The notes under the pieces are model-generated. The model saw only the letters and a program-made list of their open reading frames with translations. It searched no databases and was not told where the DNA came from. From Cyclobacteriaceae bacterium (GTDB lineage Bacteria > Bacteroidota > Bacteroidia > Cytophagales > Cyclobacteriaceae), in NCBI GenBank assembly GCA_019638355.1, contig JAHBTY010000002.1, positions 664,108-728,107 on the forward strand: DNA of 64,000 nucleotides, read 5' to 3'. Both the position numbers and the translations under genes were made by a program. Positions 51,472 through 61,722 of the stretch are shown here, one piece after another (the first letter of the stretch is position 1; the number at the start of each line of letters is the position of its first letter).

Positions 51472-54069
51472 TTAATCCGACTTAAGTGTTTTTACAGGAT
51501 TGGTATTTGCCGCTTTTAATGATTGATGGCTTACCGTTACCAACATCAATACCATGGCCGCTATACCAACCAAAGCAAACACCAACCACGAGATTTCAGT
51601 ACGATATTCGTATTGCATTAACCACGTGTTTGCTAAATAATAACCCAACGGCAAGGCAATAATCAACGCTAACACAATCAACTTCATAAAATCCTGCGAA
51701 AGCAGTTTCCAGATTTGAAATACTGAAGCTCCCAACACTTTACGAATACCAATTTCTTTTGTGCGCTGACTGGCAGCAAAAGCTGATAGCCCCAACAATC
51801 CGATACCACTAATGATGGTGGCCAGGGTTGCAAATACCGTTGCCAACTTACCAATGCGTTCTTCATTCTTAAACTGTCGATCATAATCTTCATTCACAAA
51901 CTTGTAATCAAATGGTGCTGCGGTATCATACTTCTTTAAGATTTCTTTTACACTTGCCAATGCTGTTTGTGCTGATACACCTTCGGCCAAACGAAATGTC
52001 AGCACACCATATTCTTCATATTTAATAAAATACATGTGTGGCGATTGATTGGTGAAGGGCGACCATCGTACCTGATCTTTAATCACACCCACCACTTCGC
52101 GCTCAATACCACTGGCAAAATTTATTTTCTTTCCAATTACATCATCACCCAAAAGTTTAGCAGCCATTTCGTTTACAATTACAGCGGTTGAGTCTGTGCT
52201 AAAGTCGCGCGAAAAATCGCGACCCGCTACAAACTCAAAGCCGTTGGTAGATGGGAAATCGTGTGAGCAACTGTTCATCGCAATTAACGGACGGAAGGCC
52301 GGATCTTTTCCTTGCCACGTTACGGAAGCATCGGCCGACATAGAACCGGTGATCGGAAAAAAAGACTTGGCGACATTTTTAAAATAACCTGTTGCCAACA
52401 CATCGGCACGCACGGAGTTATAATTGGCAAGCGCCAGATCTTGCGTGCGTATGGGCACAAAGAATACACCTTCGCGTAAAAAGCCAACCGGCCGGTTTTT
52501 GGCATGTTGTATTTGTTGAAACACCACACCCGTACAAAGCACCAGAACAACCGATACGGTAAACTGAAATACAACCAATACCTGGCGCGGCCGCTTTACC
52601 CACTCGCCTACTTTAAATGTTCCTTTCAAAACTTTTACAGGATTAAAACCCGATAAATAAAACGCGGGATAACTACCGGCCAACAAACCTGTAGTAATAA
52701 TAAACAAGGCTGATGCCACTATGAAATAAATATTATTCCACGGCAATAAAATCTGTTTGTCGGTAAGGGTATTGAACCACGGCAAGCTGAACCACACCAA
52801 TAACATGGCAATTGCAAATGACGCTATCACTACCATTAACGATTCGCTAAGAAACTGATTGATAAGCTGACTGCGAAAGGAGCCCATTACTTTTCGAACG
52901 CCTACTTCGCGGGCCCGCCTTTCGCTGCGGGCTGTACTTAAATTCATAAAGTTGATGCAAGCCAATAACAACACAAACGCACCCACCATAGCCAGCATCC
53001 AGATCAGGTTAGCTTTGGTTTCGATGGGTACACCATTTTTATATTCGTTGTATAAATGCCAGCGCGACATCGGTAACAAGAATCCTTCTGGCTTTATGGC
53101 TTTAATATCGCTGGAGCCTTTTTCGAATAATGTGCTTTTGATTTTGGGTTGTACCGATGCAAGCGAAGCTTCTTCATTCAACAAAACAAAACATTGAAAA
53201 TTGAGATCTTCCCAATTTGTCATTTGTTGCGCAGTTACCTCACCCATCGCTACATAATAATTGAGAGGCAACAGCATATGGATGTTGGCAAACTCAGAAT
53301 TGGTTGGAAAATCTTTATAAACTCCTGCAACCACTATATTATCGCGGTTGTTGAGTCGCACCGTTTTTCCAACGGCATCTGTTCCAATCATTTTTTCGGC
53401 TGTGGATTGCGAGAGTAATACCGAATGAATTTCTTTTAATGCAATGGCAGAGCCGGCATGCATTTCGAGTGAGAATATCTCAGCAAAGGCTGGCTCTACA
53501 AAAAGTCCGGTTACTGTGGTGGGTGAGTTGTTGTAGTCTAAAATCTGTTCTTTGGGCCAGGTGGCGATTGATACTGATTCCAGTTCAGCAATGGAAGTTT
53601 TTAATTCAGGGCCAATCGGTGGCGATACATCACCAACGGTAAGTTTATCTTCACCAAATTCAATGTGATGATATACCGCGGCAATGCGTTTATGATGTTT
53701 GAATGATGTATTAAAACTCAATTCGTCATACACCCACAAACCAATCAGCAACGCAACCGCCATACCCAGTGCCAAGCCGCTAATATTTATGATGGAATAA
53801 CTTGAATCGCGGAAGATATTCCGCCAGCCGATTTTTAAATACGATTGAAGCATATCGGTTTGATTAGCGTTGTTTTTAAATTTCTTTAGAGCAAACGGAC
53901 GCAGGTACTGAAAAACCTGGTACCAATAGTTTAACCTTGCCCGAAGGACTGATTTGGTTTTTATTGTCGAATAAAATTTCTCTTCCAGATCGCCCAACAC
54001 TTCTTCGGCCAACTCCCTTCGCAAAAAGTTTTGCAAAATTTTCTGTGCAAGTTGCGGAGGCTGTTTCAC
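51472..54069 (-). CDS. FtsX/MacB-type permease with prefix domain (copy C)
   Basis: 865 aa, GTG start, one base after the previous stop. N-terminal permease-prefix domain (about 1-70, FLRRELAEEVLGDLEEKFY). Then TM1 and a MacB-like periplasmic domain (about 110-320), a TM pair around LSTARSERRAREVGVRKVMG (about 375-395), a second periplasmic domain, and the C-terminal FtsX block SAFAASQRTKEIGIRKVLGA. No ATPase domain. Such proteins normally couple to a MacB-type ATPase to drive lipoprotein, peptide or antibiotic traffic. Third permease of the PadR unit. Confidence 0.88.
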   Translation of the reverse strand: MKQPPQLAQKILQNFLRRELAEEVLGDLEEKFYSTIKTKSVLRARLNYWYQVFQYLRPFALKKFKNNANQTDMLQSYLKIGWRNIFRDSSYSIINISGLALGMAVALLIGLWVYDELSFNTSFKHHKRIAAVYHHIEFGEDKLTVGDVSPPIGPELKTSIAELESVSIATWPKEQILDYNNSPTTVTGLFVEPAFAEIFSLEMHAGSAIALKEIHSVLLSQSTAEKMIGTDAVGKTVRLNNRDNIVVAGVYKDFPTNSEFANIHMLLPLNYYVAMGEVTAQQMTNWEDLNFQCFVLLNEEASLASVQPKIKSTLFEKGSSDIKAIKPEGFLLPMSRWHLYNEYKNGVPIETKANLIWMLAMVGAFVLLLACINFMNLSTARSERRAREVGVRKVMGSFRSQLINQFLSESLMVVIASFAIAMLLVWFSLPWFNTLTDKQILLPWNNIYFIVASALFIITTGLLAGSYPAFYLSGFNPVKVLKGTFKVGEWVKRPRQVLVVFQFTVSVVLVLCTGVVFQQIQHAKNRPVGFLREGVFFVPIRTQDLALANYNSVRADVLATGYFKNVAKSFFPITGSMSADASVTWQGKDPAFRPLIAMNSCSHDFPSTNGFEFVAGRDFSRDFSTDSTAVIVNEMAAKLLGDDVIGKKINFASGIEREVVGVIKDQVRWSPFTNQSPHMYFIKYEEYGVLTFRLAEGVSAQTALASVKEILKKYDTAAPFDYKFVNEDYDRQFKNEERIGKLATVFATLATIISGIGLLGLSAFAASQRTKEIGIRKVLGASVFQIWKLLSQDFMKLIVLALIIALPLGYYLANTWLMQYEYRTEISWLVFALVGIAAMVLMLVTVSHQSLKAANTNPVKTLKSD

Positions 54070-54070
54070 T

Positions 54071-56740
54071 TTATTCGGCCTTAATACTTGTTACCGGATT
54101 ACTTAACGCAGCCTTGAGCGATTCGTAAAGCACCGTTACCAACGAGACCAGTATGCATAAACCTGCTGCAAGTACAAACAACCAAAGGCCGGGGTTATCG
54201 CGGTAAGCAAAATTTTGCAGCCACTGTTGCATCAGGTAGTAACTAATGGGAATTCCTATTGCCAATGCAATGGCTACTGTTTTCAAGTATTCTTTCGTAA
54301 GCATCATTAAAATTTGCTTTACCGATGCGCCCATTACTTTACGAATACCAATTTCCTTTACCCGTTTCTCGGCCAGAAAAACAGACAGGCCATACAATCC
54401 CAAACAAGAAATGAGAACAGCCAGCATGGTTGATACCAATACAAGTGCCGACATACTGCGATCGCTCGCGTATTGGTTACTGATGCTTTCACTCAACAAC
54501 TCCTTTTCAAATGGCGTATCGGGCACAACTTGCTCCCAGGCTGTATGAATTTTGGTGAGTGTATCTTCCGAATTTTTTTGATCGATGGAAACTATCATCT
54601 GCCGGAAGGCACTCGAATCAGCTGACGCCAGAAAAATGATTGGTGAAATAGCATGATGCAACGAGAACTGATGAAAATCTTCCACTACTCCTATAATTTC
54701 AAAAATGTTAGGGCTATTGGCGTATTTCAGTTGCATGCCCACAGCTTGTTCAGGTTTTATTCCCATCTTTTTTAAACTGGCCTCGTTTACAATTGCTTTC
54801 TGCGGATTAGTGCCAGGTTGTCCATCTGCCGGAAATACAAAATCGCGCCCGGCCATTCTTTGGATGGATAACATCTCAAAATAGTTTTCATCAATTGAAA
54901 TGATATAGTGATTTACTGCTTCGGCTTCTGTTTTATCAGACGGATAAAAACTCCAATCGCTGGTGGGTGGTGTAGAGGGTAGATTGGAAGACGCACTCAC
55001 AGCATTTACACCTGCAATATCTTTTACCGTTTCGCGAAAGCGGGCATATTGAGTGGCGGCCTCACTCGTACGAAGCGGCAACATCACTTTGTTGGTTACA
55101 TCAAATCCAAGTGGTTTGGTTTGAACATAATTAAGTTGGTGCTGCACAACCAGAATACCTGAAATTAAAATAACCGAAATAGAAAACTGAAAGGCGATTA
55201 ATCCTTTCCGTAACACGTGCGATGATCCCAATTGTAAATGTTTGTCCTTTAAAACCTTTACTGCATCGAATGAAGAAATGAACAAAGCTGGATAAGCTCC
55301 GGCAATTAATCCGGTAGTGAGTGTAATGGCCAATAAACTTTTGATTAGAAAAGCGAGGTTGTGGTTTCCTACAAAGAGATCTTTCTGCACCAATTGGTTG
55401 AAATACGGTAGCGTTATATAAACCAATGCGCAAGCAATGAACATAGCCAGAATTGTAATGCCAACCGATTCGCCCATGAACTGTGCAATGAGATTAGCGC
55501 GGTGTGCTCCAACCGTTTTGCGCACCCCAATTTCGCGTGCGCGTTGAGAAGCCTTGGCGGTTGTAAGATTGATGAAGTTGATGGCAGCCAGTAATAAAAT
55601 CAATAAACCAATTGCTGCGGCCAGGTACACATAGGTAATACTGCCGCGGGTACCTAACTCAAATTGGTTATCGAGATGCGCAGAGTGCAAATGAATTTTT
55701 TCCAGTGCTTGTAATCCCAACGTTTTCTTTCTGCCCATGGCGCGGTTTTCTTCATCGCCATACTGCTGCATCAAAGCGGGAAACTTGCTGAGCAGTTCAT
55801 CCACACTTGCTTCTGGTTTTAGTTTAAGATAGGTAAACACAAAATTACCGGAAGCCCATGTGGTAATCGGTTCAAGTGTTTGCTCTAATCCTGAAAAATA
55901 AAAATCGGCATCGAGGTGCGATTGCTGTTGGCTATGCTTTATCACTCCGGTAATACGCAGCACGGCACTATCCGAAAAAGTAGGAATAGTAACCAACTCG
56001 TTTAAGGCTGACTTATTGCCGAAAATTTTAAATGCAAGTTGTTCGCTCAACACCACCGAACCGGGCTGTTTCAAAGCTGTTTGCGGATTGCCCTCAATAA
56101 ATTGGTACGGAAACAACTCAAAAAAAGTAGAATCAACCTGGTAAGCACGCGATTGAGCAAAAGAACGATCCGCATGCATGATAATCTGTTGCGGGGCGCT
56201 CAAATCTTTTACCACGCGCGTCATGTTTTCAAGTTCAGGAAACTCGCGCAGCATGGTTGGCCCAATGATGGGCGAGGCGCGCTGCAAACGCGTTTCAGTT
56301 CCGTTATCAGAATTTAGTATGGTGGTAAGTCGATAAATGCGATTGTAGTCTGCAAAATGTTTTTCGAACGAAAGTTCGTCCTGAATAAAAAGTGCAAGCA
56401 ACACACAGCAGGCTATACCAATGGCTAAGCCAAATACATTTATGAAAGCAAAGGTTTTGTTTTTAAGCATGCTGCGCACACCGGTACGCATGTAATTCTC
56501 AAACATATCGTATGGGTTAAGTGATTTACTTTTCCGGATTGCGAATGGACGTACATACTTAACTACCTGCGCCCAATAGTTAAGCTTTGCTTTTAGGTGC
56601 GATCCCGATTCTATTTCAACTAAGAATTTTTCCAACAGATCGCCTTCCACCTCCTCTACCAGGTCGGCACGTAAAAATGAACGAAGCAACCGTTGCGCGA
56701 GTACAGGTGGTACTATGTAGTTGTGTTGTTTCAACTTCAT
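54071..56740 (-). CDS. FtsX/MacB-type permease with prefix domain (copy B)
   Basis: 889 aa. The prefix domain LLRSFLRADLVEEVEGDLLE (split about 14-33) is followed by TM1, a MacB-like periplasmic domain, TM helices flanking LTTAKASQRAREIGVRKTVG, a second extracytoplasmic part, and VFLAEKRVKEIGIRKVMGAS near the C-terminus. Its ATG overlaps the TGA of the serine hydrolase (ATGA), showing tight coupling. The ATPase partner is not in the window. Confidence 0.88.
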   Translation of the reverse strand: MKLKQHNYIVPPVLAQRLLRSFLRADLVEEVEGDLLEKFLVEIESGSHLKAKLNYWAQVVKYVRPFAIRKSKSLNPYDMFENYMRTGVRSMLKNKTFAFINVFGLAIGIACCVLLALFIQDELSFEKHFADYNRIYRLTTILNSDNGTETRLQRASPIIGPTMLREFPELENMTRVVKDLSAPQQIIMHADRSFAQSRAYQVDSTFFELFPYQFIEGNPQTALKQPGSVVLSEQLAFKIFGNKSALNELVTIPTFSDSAVLRITGVIKHSQQQSHLDADFYFSGLEQTLEPITTWASGNFVFTYLKLKPEASVDELLSKFPALMQQYGDEENRAMGRKKTLGLQALEKIHLHSAHLDNQFELGTRGSITYVYLAAAIGLLILLLAAINFINLTTAKASQRAREIGVRKTVGAHRANLIAQFMGESVGITILAMFIACALVYITLPYFNQLVQKDLFVGNHNLAFLIKSLLAITLTTGLIAGAYPALFISSFDAVKVLKDKHLQLGSSHVLRKGLIAFQFSISVILISGILVVQHQLNYVQTKPLGFDVTNKVMLPLRTSEAATQYARFRETVKDIAGVNAVSASSNLPSTPPTSDWSFYPSDKTEAEAVNHYIISIDENYFEMLSIQRMAGRDFVFPADGQPGTNPQKAIVNEASLKKMGIKPEQAVGMQLKYANSPNIFEIIGVVEDFHQFSLHHAISPIIFLASADSSAFRQMIVSIDQKNSEDTLTKIHTAWEQVVPDTPFEKELLSESISNQYASDRSMSALVLVSTMLAVLISCLGLYGLSVFLAEKRVKEIGIRKVMGASVKQILMMLTKEYLKTVAIALAIGIPISYYLMQQWLQNFAYRDNPGLWLFVLAAGLCILVSLVTVLYESLKAALSNPVTSIKAE

Positions 56741-58371
56741 TTTTTCTGAAAAGAAACTCTCTTAATTCGGTCTCCACTTACATAGAGTCGTTTAGTCGTT
56801 CCGCTATTGTCAAACTCAACAGTATAAAAATCCACCAACATTTTATTTCTTGAAACTACCCATCCCGATGTTTTATAACCATTTGGAAGTATTATTTCAT
56901 AGTCAGATTCGTTTTTATGGTGAACGCTAATTGTAATACTGGTCTCATGATTAAAATAGTCTCCTTCAAGTGATTTAAAATCAAAACCGTTCCAATTATT
57001 TGAAACTTTCTTTAAAGTGTAAGGCGAATGATTAGTGTAATAAACTGTGACTTGTAATTCACCTTCTACATTCTTAAGAAATTCTTGCTTGAAATCAGGA
57101 TCATTCTTTTGATTAAAAATGTTATCCGATTCGCGCACAAGCTCAACATCATTTCTGCCAAGGCGTTTTAATAGAAGTCTATTTTCATCATTAACAAATT
57201 GAAAAGAAAAATTATCCGCTGTTAGATACCTGCCTAGTATCTCATGTTCATCAATATAGGAGCCAGGCTGTCTTGGTTTTGATACATAATATTCATTGTC
57301 AGATTTCAGGTCAAACACTATATCAACCATCTGTCGGGTTTGGCGGTATGGTACTGATTTGCCTGTATTCGTAAGGGTTATGAATGAAATGTTTTTAGAT
57401 GGTATCCTTATTACGGTAGCCTTCCAGGCACCCGTTGCTCCTTCATGAAAACGATACTCAAAATCTTTGTATGTACCGAATTCCAAACCATAGCCATAAT
57501 TTTTAATTGAATTAGAAACAAGTGATTGGCTTTGTTCAATTATCTTTCTGTTGATTTTTGTGTGTGCCTTGCCCTGAACAATTAATTCCCACTGTATTTG
57601 GTCTTTTAGAGTAGAGAATACATTTCCATCACCGCATGCATTCCATATCCAATTATAGGTTGTCCATGTGTTAAAGTTAAAGTAGGACTTAGCAATTTGT
57701 CCTCTGATTTTAGTTGCATCGTCAACGAAAGACGTATTTGGCATATTCAGTTCTTGAAACATTTCATTCGTGAATTCAACGAAACTTTTTTTACTTACTA
57801 TCTCAACGAGTAACGCTAATAAAATATAATTGGTGTTGCTGTATAAATACATTGTTCCGGGCTGAAAATTCAAATCAACCTGGTTTTTTACTATCTTCAG
57901 TATATCCTGGTTTGTATAATTTTGTTCCCACCATGTAATGCCTTGCAAGGAAAGCAGATCATAAAAATCCCTGATTCCACTTGAGTGGTTGAGTAGATTG
58001 TTTATTGAAATCTTGTCTTTAATCGTTGGATATAAGTCGGAAAAATACTTTCTGATGTCGTCTGTTAAATTTAGCTTCTTCATAGCAGCCAATTTCAAAA
58101 TGGCTAATGCCGTAAACTGCTTTCCATTTGATGCAATGTTGAATCGGGATTCTTCTCCTATCAAAGTGCTGTCTTCCAAATTTGCATAACCGGCATATCT
58201 TTCAAATATGATTTTCCCATCACTAATTATTGCCGCTGCGATACCCGGTGCTTTACTTGGCACATCTTGCGTTGCTATTCGATCTAACTTTTCAAGTTGT
58301 TCTGTCGTAAGGTGTTGCCGTCCCAACGAACTGAAACTTAAAAAGATCATAAAAAGAGAGTAGATTCTCAT
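56737..58371 (-). CDS. Exported class-C-beta-lactamase-type serine hydrolase
   Basis: 544 aa with a signal peptide (SLFMIFLSFSSLG). Serine-hydrolase domain (about 20-370): S81-N-G-K84 is the SxxK motif, YSNTNY supplies the Tyr-x-Asn, and FHEGATGAWK holds the HxG-like third motif. A C-terminal beta region (about 380-544) resembles lipocalin-like tails of DUF3471-type relatives. The substrate may be a peptide or ester. It lies inside the permease operon and overlaps copy B by 4 bp. More AT-rich than the permeases, so it may have been acquired separately. Confidence 0.85.
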   Translation of the reverse strand: MRIYSLFMIFLSFSSLGRQHLTTEQLEKLDRIATQDVPSKAPGIAAAIISDGKIIFERYAGYANLEDSTLIGEESRFNIASNGKQFTALAILKLAAMKKLNLTDDIRKYFSDLYPTIKDKISINNLLNHSSGIRDFYDLLSLQGITWWEQNYTNQDILKIVKNQVDLNFQPGTMYLYSNTNYILLALLVEIVSKKSFVEFTNEMFQELNMPNTSFVDDATKIRGQIAKSYFNFNTWTTYNWIWNACGDGNVFSTLKDQIQWELIVQGKAHTKINRKIIEQSQSLVSNSIKNYGYGLEFGTYKDFEYRFHEGATGAWKATVIRIPSKNISFITLTNTGKSVPYRQTRQMVDIVFDLKSDNEYYVSKPRQPGSYIDEHEILGRYLTADNFSFQFVNDENRLLLKRLGRNDVELVRESDNIFNQKNDPDFKQEFLKNVEGELQVTVYYTNHSPYTLKKVSNNWNGFDFKSLEGDYFNHETSITISVHHKNESDYEIILPNGYKTSGWVVSRNKMLVDFYTVEFDNSGTTKRLYVSGDRIKRVSFQKK

Positions 58372-58431
58372 CAGCTATTAAGTTGCTTGTTTAGCATTCT
58401 CTTCCTTTATAGATTCAAATTTTTGTCCAGC

Positions 58432-61050
58432 TTATTCTGATCGTAAACTATCAACCGGATTTGCCTGCGATGCCCGGATCGATAAATACCCAATGGAAAT
58501 ACCTGCCACCATAAATGCTGATAATCCGGCTAAGGCGAACATCCACCATGTTAATTGAATGCGATACGCAAAATCCTGTAGCCAACTATTCATTGCAAAC
58601 CAGCCAAGCGGTACCGCTATGATAAATGCGGCCAACACGCGCCAGGCAAAACTTTGTGAGAGAATAACAACCACCTGTTGTACCGATGCACCCAACACTT
58701 TACGAATGCCAATTTCCTTTGTACGCTGACTTGTTGTAAATGCTGCCAGGCCAAACAAACCCAACGAAGCAATAACAATGGAAGTAATGGTAAAGAATCC
58801 AAACACCTCGCCCAACTTTAGTTCGCTGCTGTAGAGTTTATTGTATTCATCGCTCAGAAACCGATACTCGAACGGGTAGATCGAATTTTTCTTAAACACA
58901 TCCTCAATGTGACTAAGTGTTTCATTAATTTCGGTTGGTTTAATTTTTATGGCAAAAAATCGACCCCATTCTTCCGAGTACCGAATCATCAATGGCTGAA
59001 TGGGCAAGTGCATCGAAAGCATGTGGAAATCTTTTACCACACCAATTACCGAACGGGGTGCATCGTTGTATTCAAATTGTTTACCAATTGCTTCTTCGGC
59101 TGTCCACCCTAAAGCCCGCGCAGCAGTTTCGTTTATGATAAAATTTTCCTGTAACAAATCGGAGTTTATTGCTTTTGAGAATGTACGCCCGGCAACGAGT
59201 TCCATTCCGAATACGTTTTGAAAATCATTTCCAACCGACCATTGATAAATGGCCATTTGATCTTTATCGGCTGGTGCTTTTTTTATCAGTGTGCTGGAAG
59301 ATATGTCTGCCGGAAGGCTGGTGGTCATGGTGGCGTTTAACACACCCGGATGTTGTTGCCACCCTTGCGCCAGTACATCCAACTTATCGCGTAGGGCACG
59401 ATCTCGTATCCAAATGGTAACAACATCTTCTTTATTATAACCCAATTCTTTGTTCTTCATAAAATTCAGTTGGCGATAGATCACCACGCTACTGAAGATT
59501 AAAACAGTGCTAACTACAAACTGAAACACCATTAAAAATTGCTGCAAGCTGAAGCCTGAAATTTTTACGTCCGATTTTGTTTTGAGTACATCAATTGGTT
59601 TTAAAGACGACATGGCGAAAGCCGGATAGCTGCCCGACAGTAAACCCACTACCAACACCAATACCAACAAGGCCGGAACTACCCACGGGTTGGCAAGCAG
59701 ATTAAACTCCACCGGCCGCTCTACAATTTGTGCGAAGTACGGCAACACACTATACGTAAGACCAATCGCCAGTAGTAACGCGAACAAGGCAATCAAAATC
59801 GACTCGCCTAAAAACTGCGCTACCAGTTGTGTGCGTACTGCGCCTACTACTTTGCGTAACCCAACTTCGCGGGCACGCTTAACCGAACGAGCCACCGCCA
59901 GGTTCATGTAGTTTACACATGCCAGCAACAAAACAATTAGTGCTACCGCGGCATAGGCATAAATAACTTTCAGATTTCCTTTCTGGCCGAGATCAAAGTT
60001 GATTCCTGTTTGAAAATATGAATCGGTTAATGATTGCGCGAAGTATTGATCTTTAAACGGATAATCCGCATAGTCTTCCGGTAGTTGGTATTTTTTCAGA
60101 AGCGATACAAATCTGTTTTCCAGATCGCTCACTGTTGCGGCTTCACGCAATTCAAAAAAAGTATAGTATGAGTTGTTGCTCCAACCCATGCGTTTTATCT
60201 CTTCTGCATAACCGGAGCTATACAACAAATGAATAACAAATGAATATTTAAAAGATGCATTGGCCGGTGGATCGGGAATTATGCCGGTAACGATAAAATC
60301 TTCAGCTACATCCTGATACCGAAACGCCTTGCCAATAGGATCCTGATCGCCAAAAACAGTTTGCGCTAATGTTTGTGTTAACACAATACTGCGACCATCC
60401 TGCAACGCTGTCTGCGGATTACCTTCATTAAACGAAACGCGAAACACATTGAAGAACTCAGCATCGGCTGCAATTCCTTCCTGCCAGAAATTGGCATCGT
60501 TATGCGATAACAAACCGGAAGTGCGTTGTACCGAAGTGGCATGTGCAACTTCCGGGCATTCTTCCATCATTACGCGGGCAAGTTGTGCGGGTGTTACGGC
60601 AAAATAATCGGTGCCCATAAACTCGTTGCCCGCTTGTTTCTGATACACGCGGTAGATGCGTTGCACGTTGGGATAAAACCGATCGTATGAAAACTCATGT
60701 TGCACATACAGCAGAATTACCATAAAACAAGTAAGACCAAGTGCGAGCCCTGCAATGTTAATTCCCGAATAGAGTTTCTGTTTTAACAAATTGCGCGAAG
60801 CAATCTTGAAGTAATTCTGAAACATGTCGTATTGATTAAGCTGTGTTGATTTTTTCTTTCTAAATGCAAACGGCCGCATGTAATTAAAAACCTGAAACCA
60901 ATAATTAAGCTTTGCGCGGAATACTGATTTTGATTTTACGTCTACATAAAATTTTTCTTCCAGATCGCCCTGAACTTCCTCGGCCAACTCATCGCGCAGA
61001 AACATGCGCAACAATTTATTAGCCCATGCCGGTGGTTTTAATTCTTCCAT
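58432..61050 (-). CDS. FtsX/MacB-type permease with prefix domain (copy A)
   Basis: 872 aa, first permease after the PadR gene. Prefix domain LRMFLRDELAEEVQGDLEEK (split about 13-32), TM1 (about 92-112), MacB-like periplasmic domain, TM region around LAVARSVKRAREVGLRKVVG, and C-terminal AAFTTSQRTKEIGIRKVLGA with two final helices. Same architecture as copies B and C, pointing to duplication. No ATPase domain. Confidence 0.88.
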   Translation of the reverse strand: MEELKPPAWANKLLRMFLRDELAEEVQGDLEEKFYVDVKSKSVFRAKLNYWFQVFNYMRPFAFRKKKSTQLNQYDMFQNYFKIASRNLLKQKLYSGINIAGLALGLTCFMVILLYVQHEFSYDRFYPNVQRIYRVYQKQAGNEFMGTDYFAVTPAQLARVMMEECPEVAHATSVQRTSGLLSHNDANFWQEGIAADAEFFNVFRVSFNEGNPQTALQDGRSIVLTQTLAQTVFGDQDPIGKAFRYQDVAEDFIVTGIIPDPPANASFKYSFVIHLLYSSGYAEEIKRMGWSNNSYYTFFELREAATVSDLENRFVSLLKKYQLPEDYADYPFKDQYFAQSLTDSYFQTGINFDLGQKGNLKVIYAYAAVALIVLLLACVNYMNLAVARSVKRAREVGLRKVVGAVRTQLVAQFLGESILIALFALLLAIGLTYSVLPYFAQIVERPVEFNLLANPWVVPALLVLVLVVGLLSGSYPAFAMSSLKPIDVLKTKSDVKISGFSLQQFLMVFQFVVSTVLIFSSVVIYRQLNFMKNKELGYNKEDVVTIWIRDRALRDKLDVLAQGWQQHPGVLNATMTTSLPADISSSTLIKKAPADKDQMAIYQWSVGNDFQNVFGMELVAGRTFSKAINSDLLQENFIINETAARALGWTAEEAIGKQFEYNDAPRSVIGVVKDFHMLSMHLPIQPLMIRYSEEWGRFFAIKIKPTEINETLSHIEDVFKKNSIYPFEYRFLSDEYNKLYSSELKLGEVFGFFTITSIVIASLGLFGLAAFTTSQRTKEIGIRKVLGASVQQVVVILSQSFAWRVLAAFIIAVPLGWFAMNSWLQDFAYRIQLTWWMFALAGLSAFMVAGISIGYLSIRASQANPVDSLRSE

Positions 61051-61053
61051 TAC

Positions 61054-61117
61054 GAATGTCTAGTTTCCCAATGCTCGATGCCTAATTGCCCAATACCCAA
61101 TCTCCCGATGCCTAATT
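61054..61117. repeat. Direct repeat of GATGCCTAATT, 30-bp period
   Basis: GATGCCTAATT occurs at 61077-61087 and 61107-61117, with CCCAAT in between three times. The second copy overlaps the PadR stop codon. It resembles decayed tandem spacer DNA between the PadR and permease A genes. Confidence 0.45.
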
Positions 61118-61444
61118 AAAATTCACCTTAAACGCAGGGTACTGTTCCCACAAACTCACTTTAAAGTCGCGCGATTCTTTGAGCACGCGTTTACCCAATG
61201 CAGTAATTGTAAAAATTCTTTTTCTGCGGCCACCGCGTTCGGCAGTTGCACTGCCCATTTCCGATTTCAGAAAACCTTTTGTCTCCAACCGATCTAATGT
61301 GGAATGCGTGGCGCCAATGGAAACAGTGCGGCCTGTCTGACTTTTAAATTCTTCGGCAATGCGATAGGCATAGGCCCCCTCACCCAGGATGCCTACCAGT
61401 AATAGAATTACTTCTTCAAATTCTCCTAATCGGGTTTCGATCAT
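61112..61444 (-). CDS. PadR-family transcriptional regulator
   Basis: 110-aa winged-helix repressor. The ATG at 61444 (MIETRLGEFEEVILLLVGIL) is used; the TTG at 61468 lies within the operator. The winged-helix part has AYRIAEEFKSQTGRTVSIGA, then THSTLDRLETKGFLKSEMG (recognition helix and wing), and GGRRKRIFTITALGKRVL. PadR proteins repress transporter genes until a ligand binds. It heads an operon with three permeases and a hydrolase, preceded by a large inverted repeat, which indicates autoregulation. Confidence 0.92.
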   Translation of the reverse strand: MIETRLGEFEEVILLLVGILGEGAYAYRIAEEFKSQTGRTVSIGATHSTLDRLETKGFLKSEMGSATAERGGRRKRIFTITALGKRVLKESRDFKVSLWEQYPAFKVNFN

Positions 61445-61449
61445 ATTAG

Positions 61450-61508
61450 TTACTAAATTGTAGAACAAGTGTACGGAAAAGAATTTTATTTGTTCTACGA
61501 TTTAGTAA
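61450..61508 (-). promoter_or_regulatory. PadR operator/promoter: 19-bp inverted repeat
   Basis: TTACTAAATTGTAGAACAA (61450-61468) and, on the other strand, TTACTAAATCGTAGAACAA (61490-61508) match at 18 of 19 positions with a 21-bp spacer. The left arm ends 5 bp before the PadR ATG. A TACACTTG -7-like box (minus strand, 61466-61473) overlaps it, so occupancy by a repressor would block transcription. Confidence 0.75.
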
Positions 61509-61710
61509 GAAATAGTAAAAATTATTTTAAATCGAAATGCTTTTCATAGTTCATCCACCTGTTTTTTATCGGGATCACGGTATGGGTTTGAAGTCTTATC
61601 CTTGATTATTTAGTATCAGCACCCAACCGCGATGACCGCCTTGTTGTGAGTACGCACAACCTCACTTCGGAGTGCACCATTACCGCACTTACGAAGACCT
61701 AAAAAATTGA

Positions 61711-61718
61711 TAAATTTG
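61711..61718 (+). promoter_or_regulatory. -7 element just upstream of the MNT gene
   Basis: TAAATTTG matches TAnnTTTG and ends 4 nt before the ATG at 61723, implying a leaderless or near-leaderless message. The remaining gap from 61509 holds no recognisable gene. Confidence 0.45.
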
Positions 61719-61722
61719 GAAC

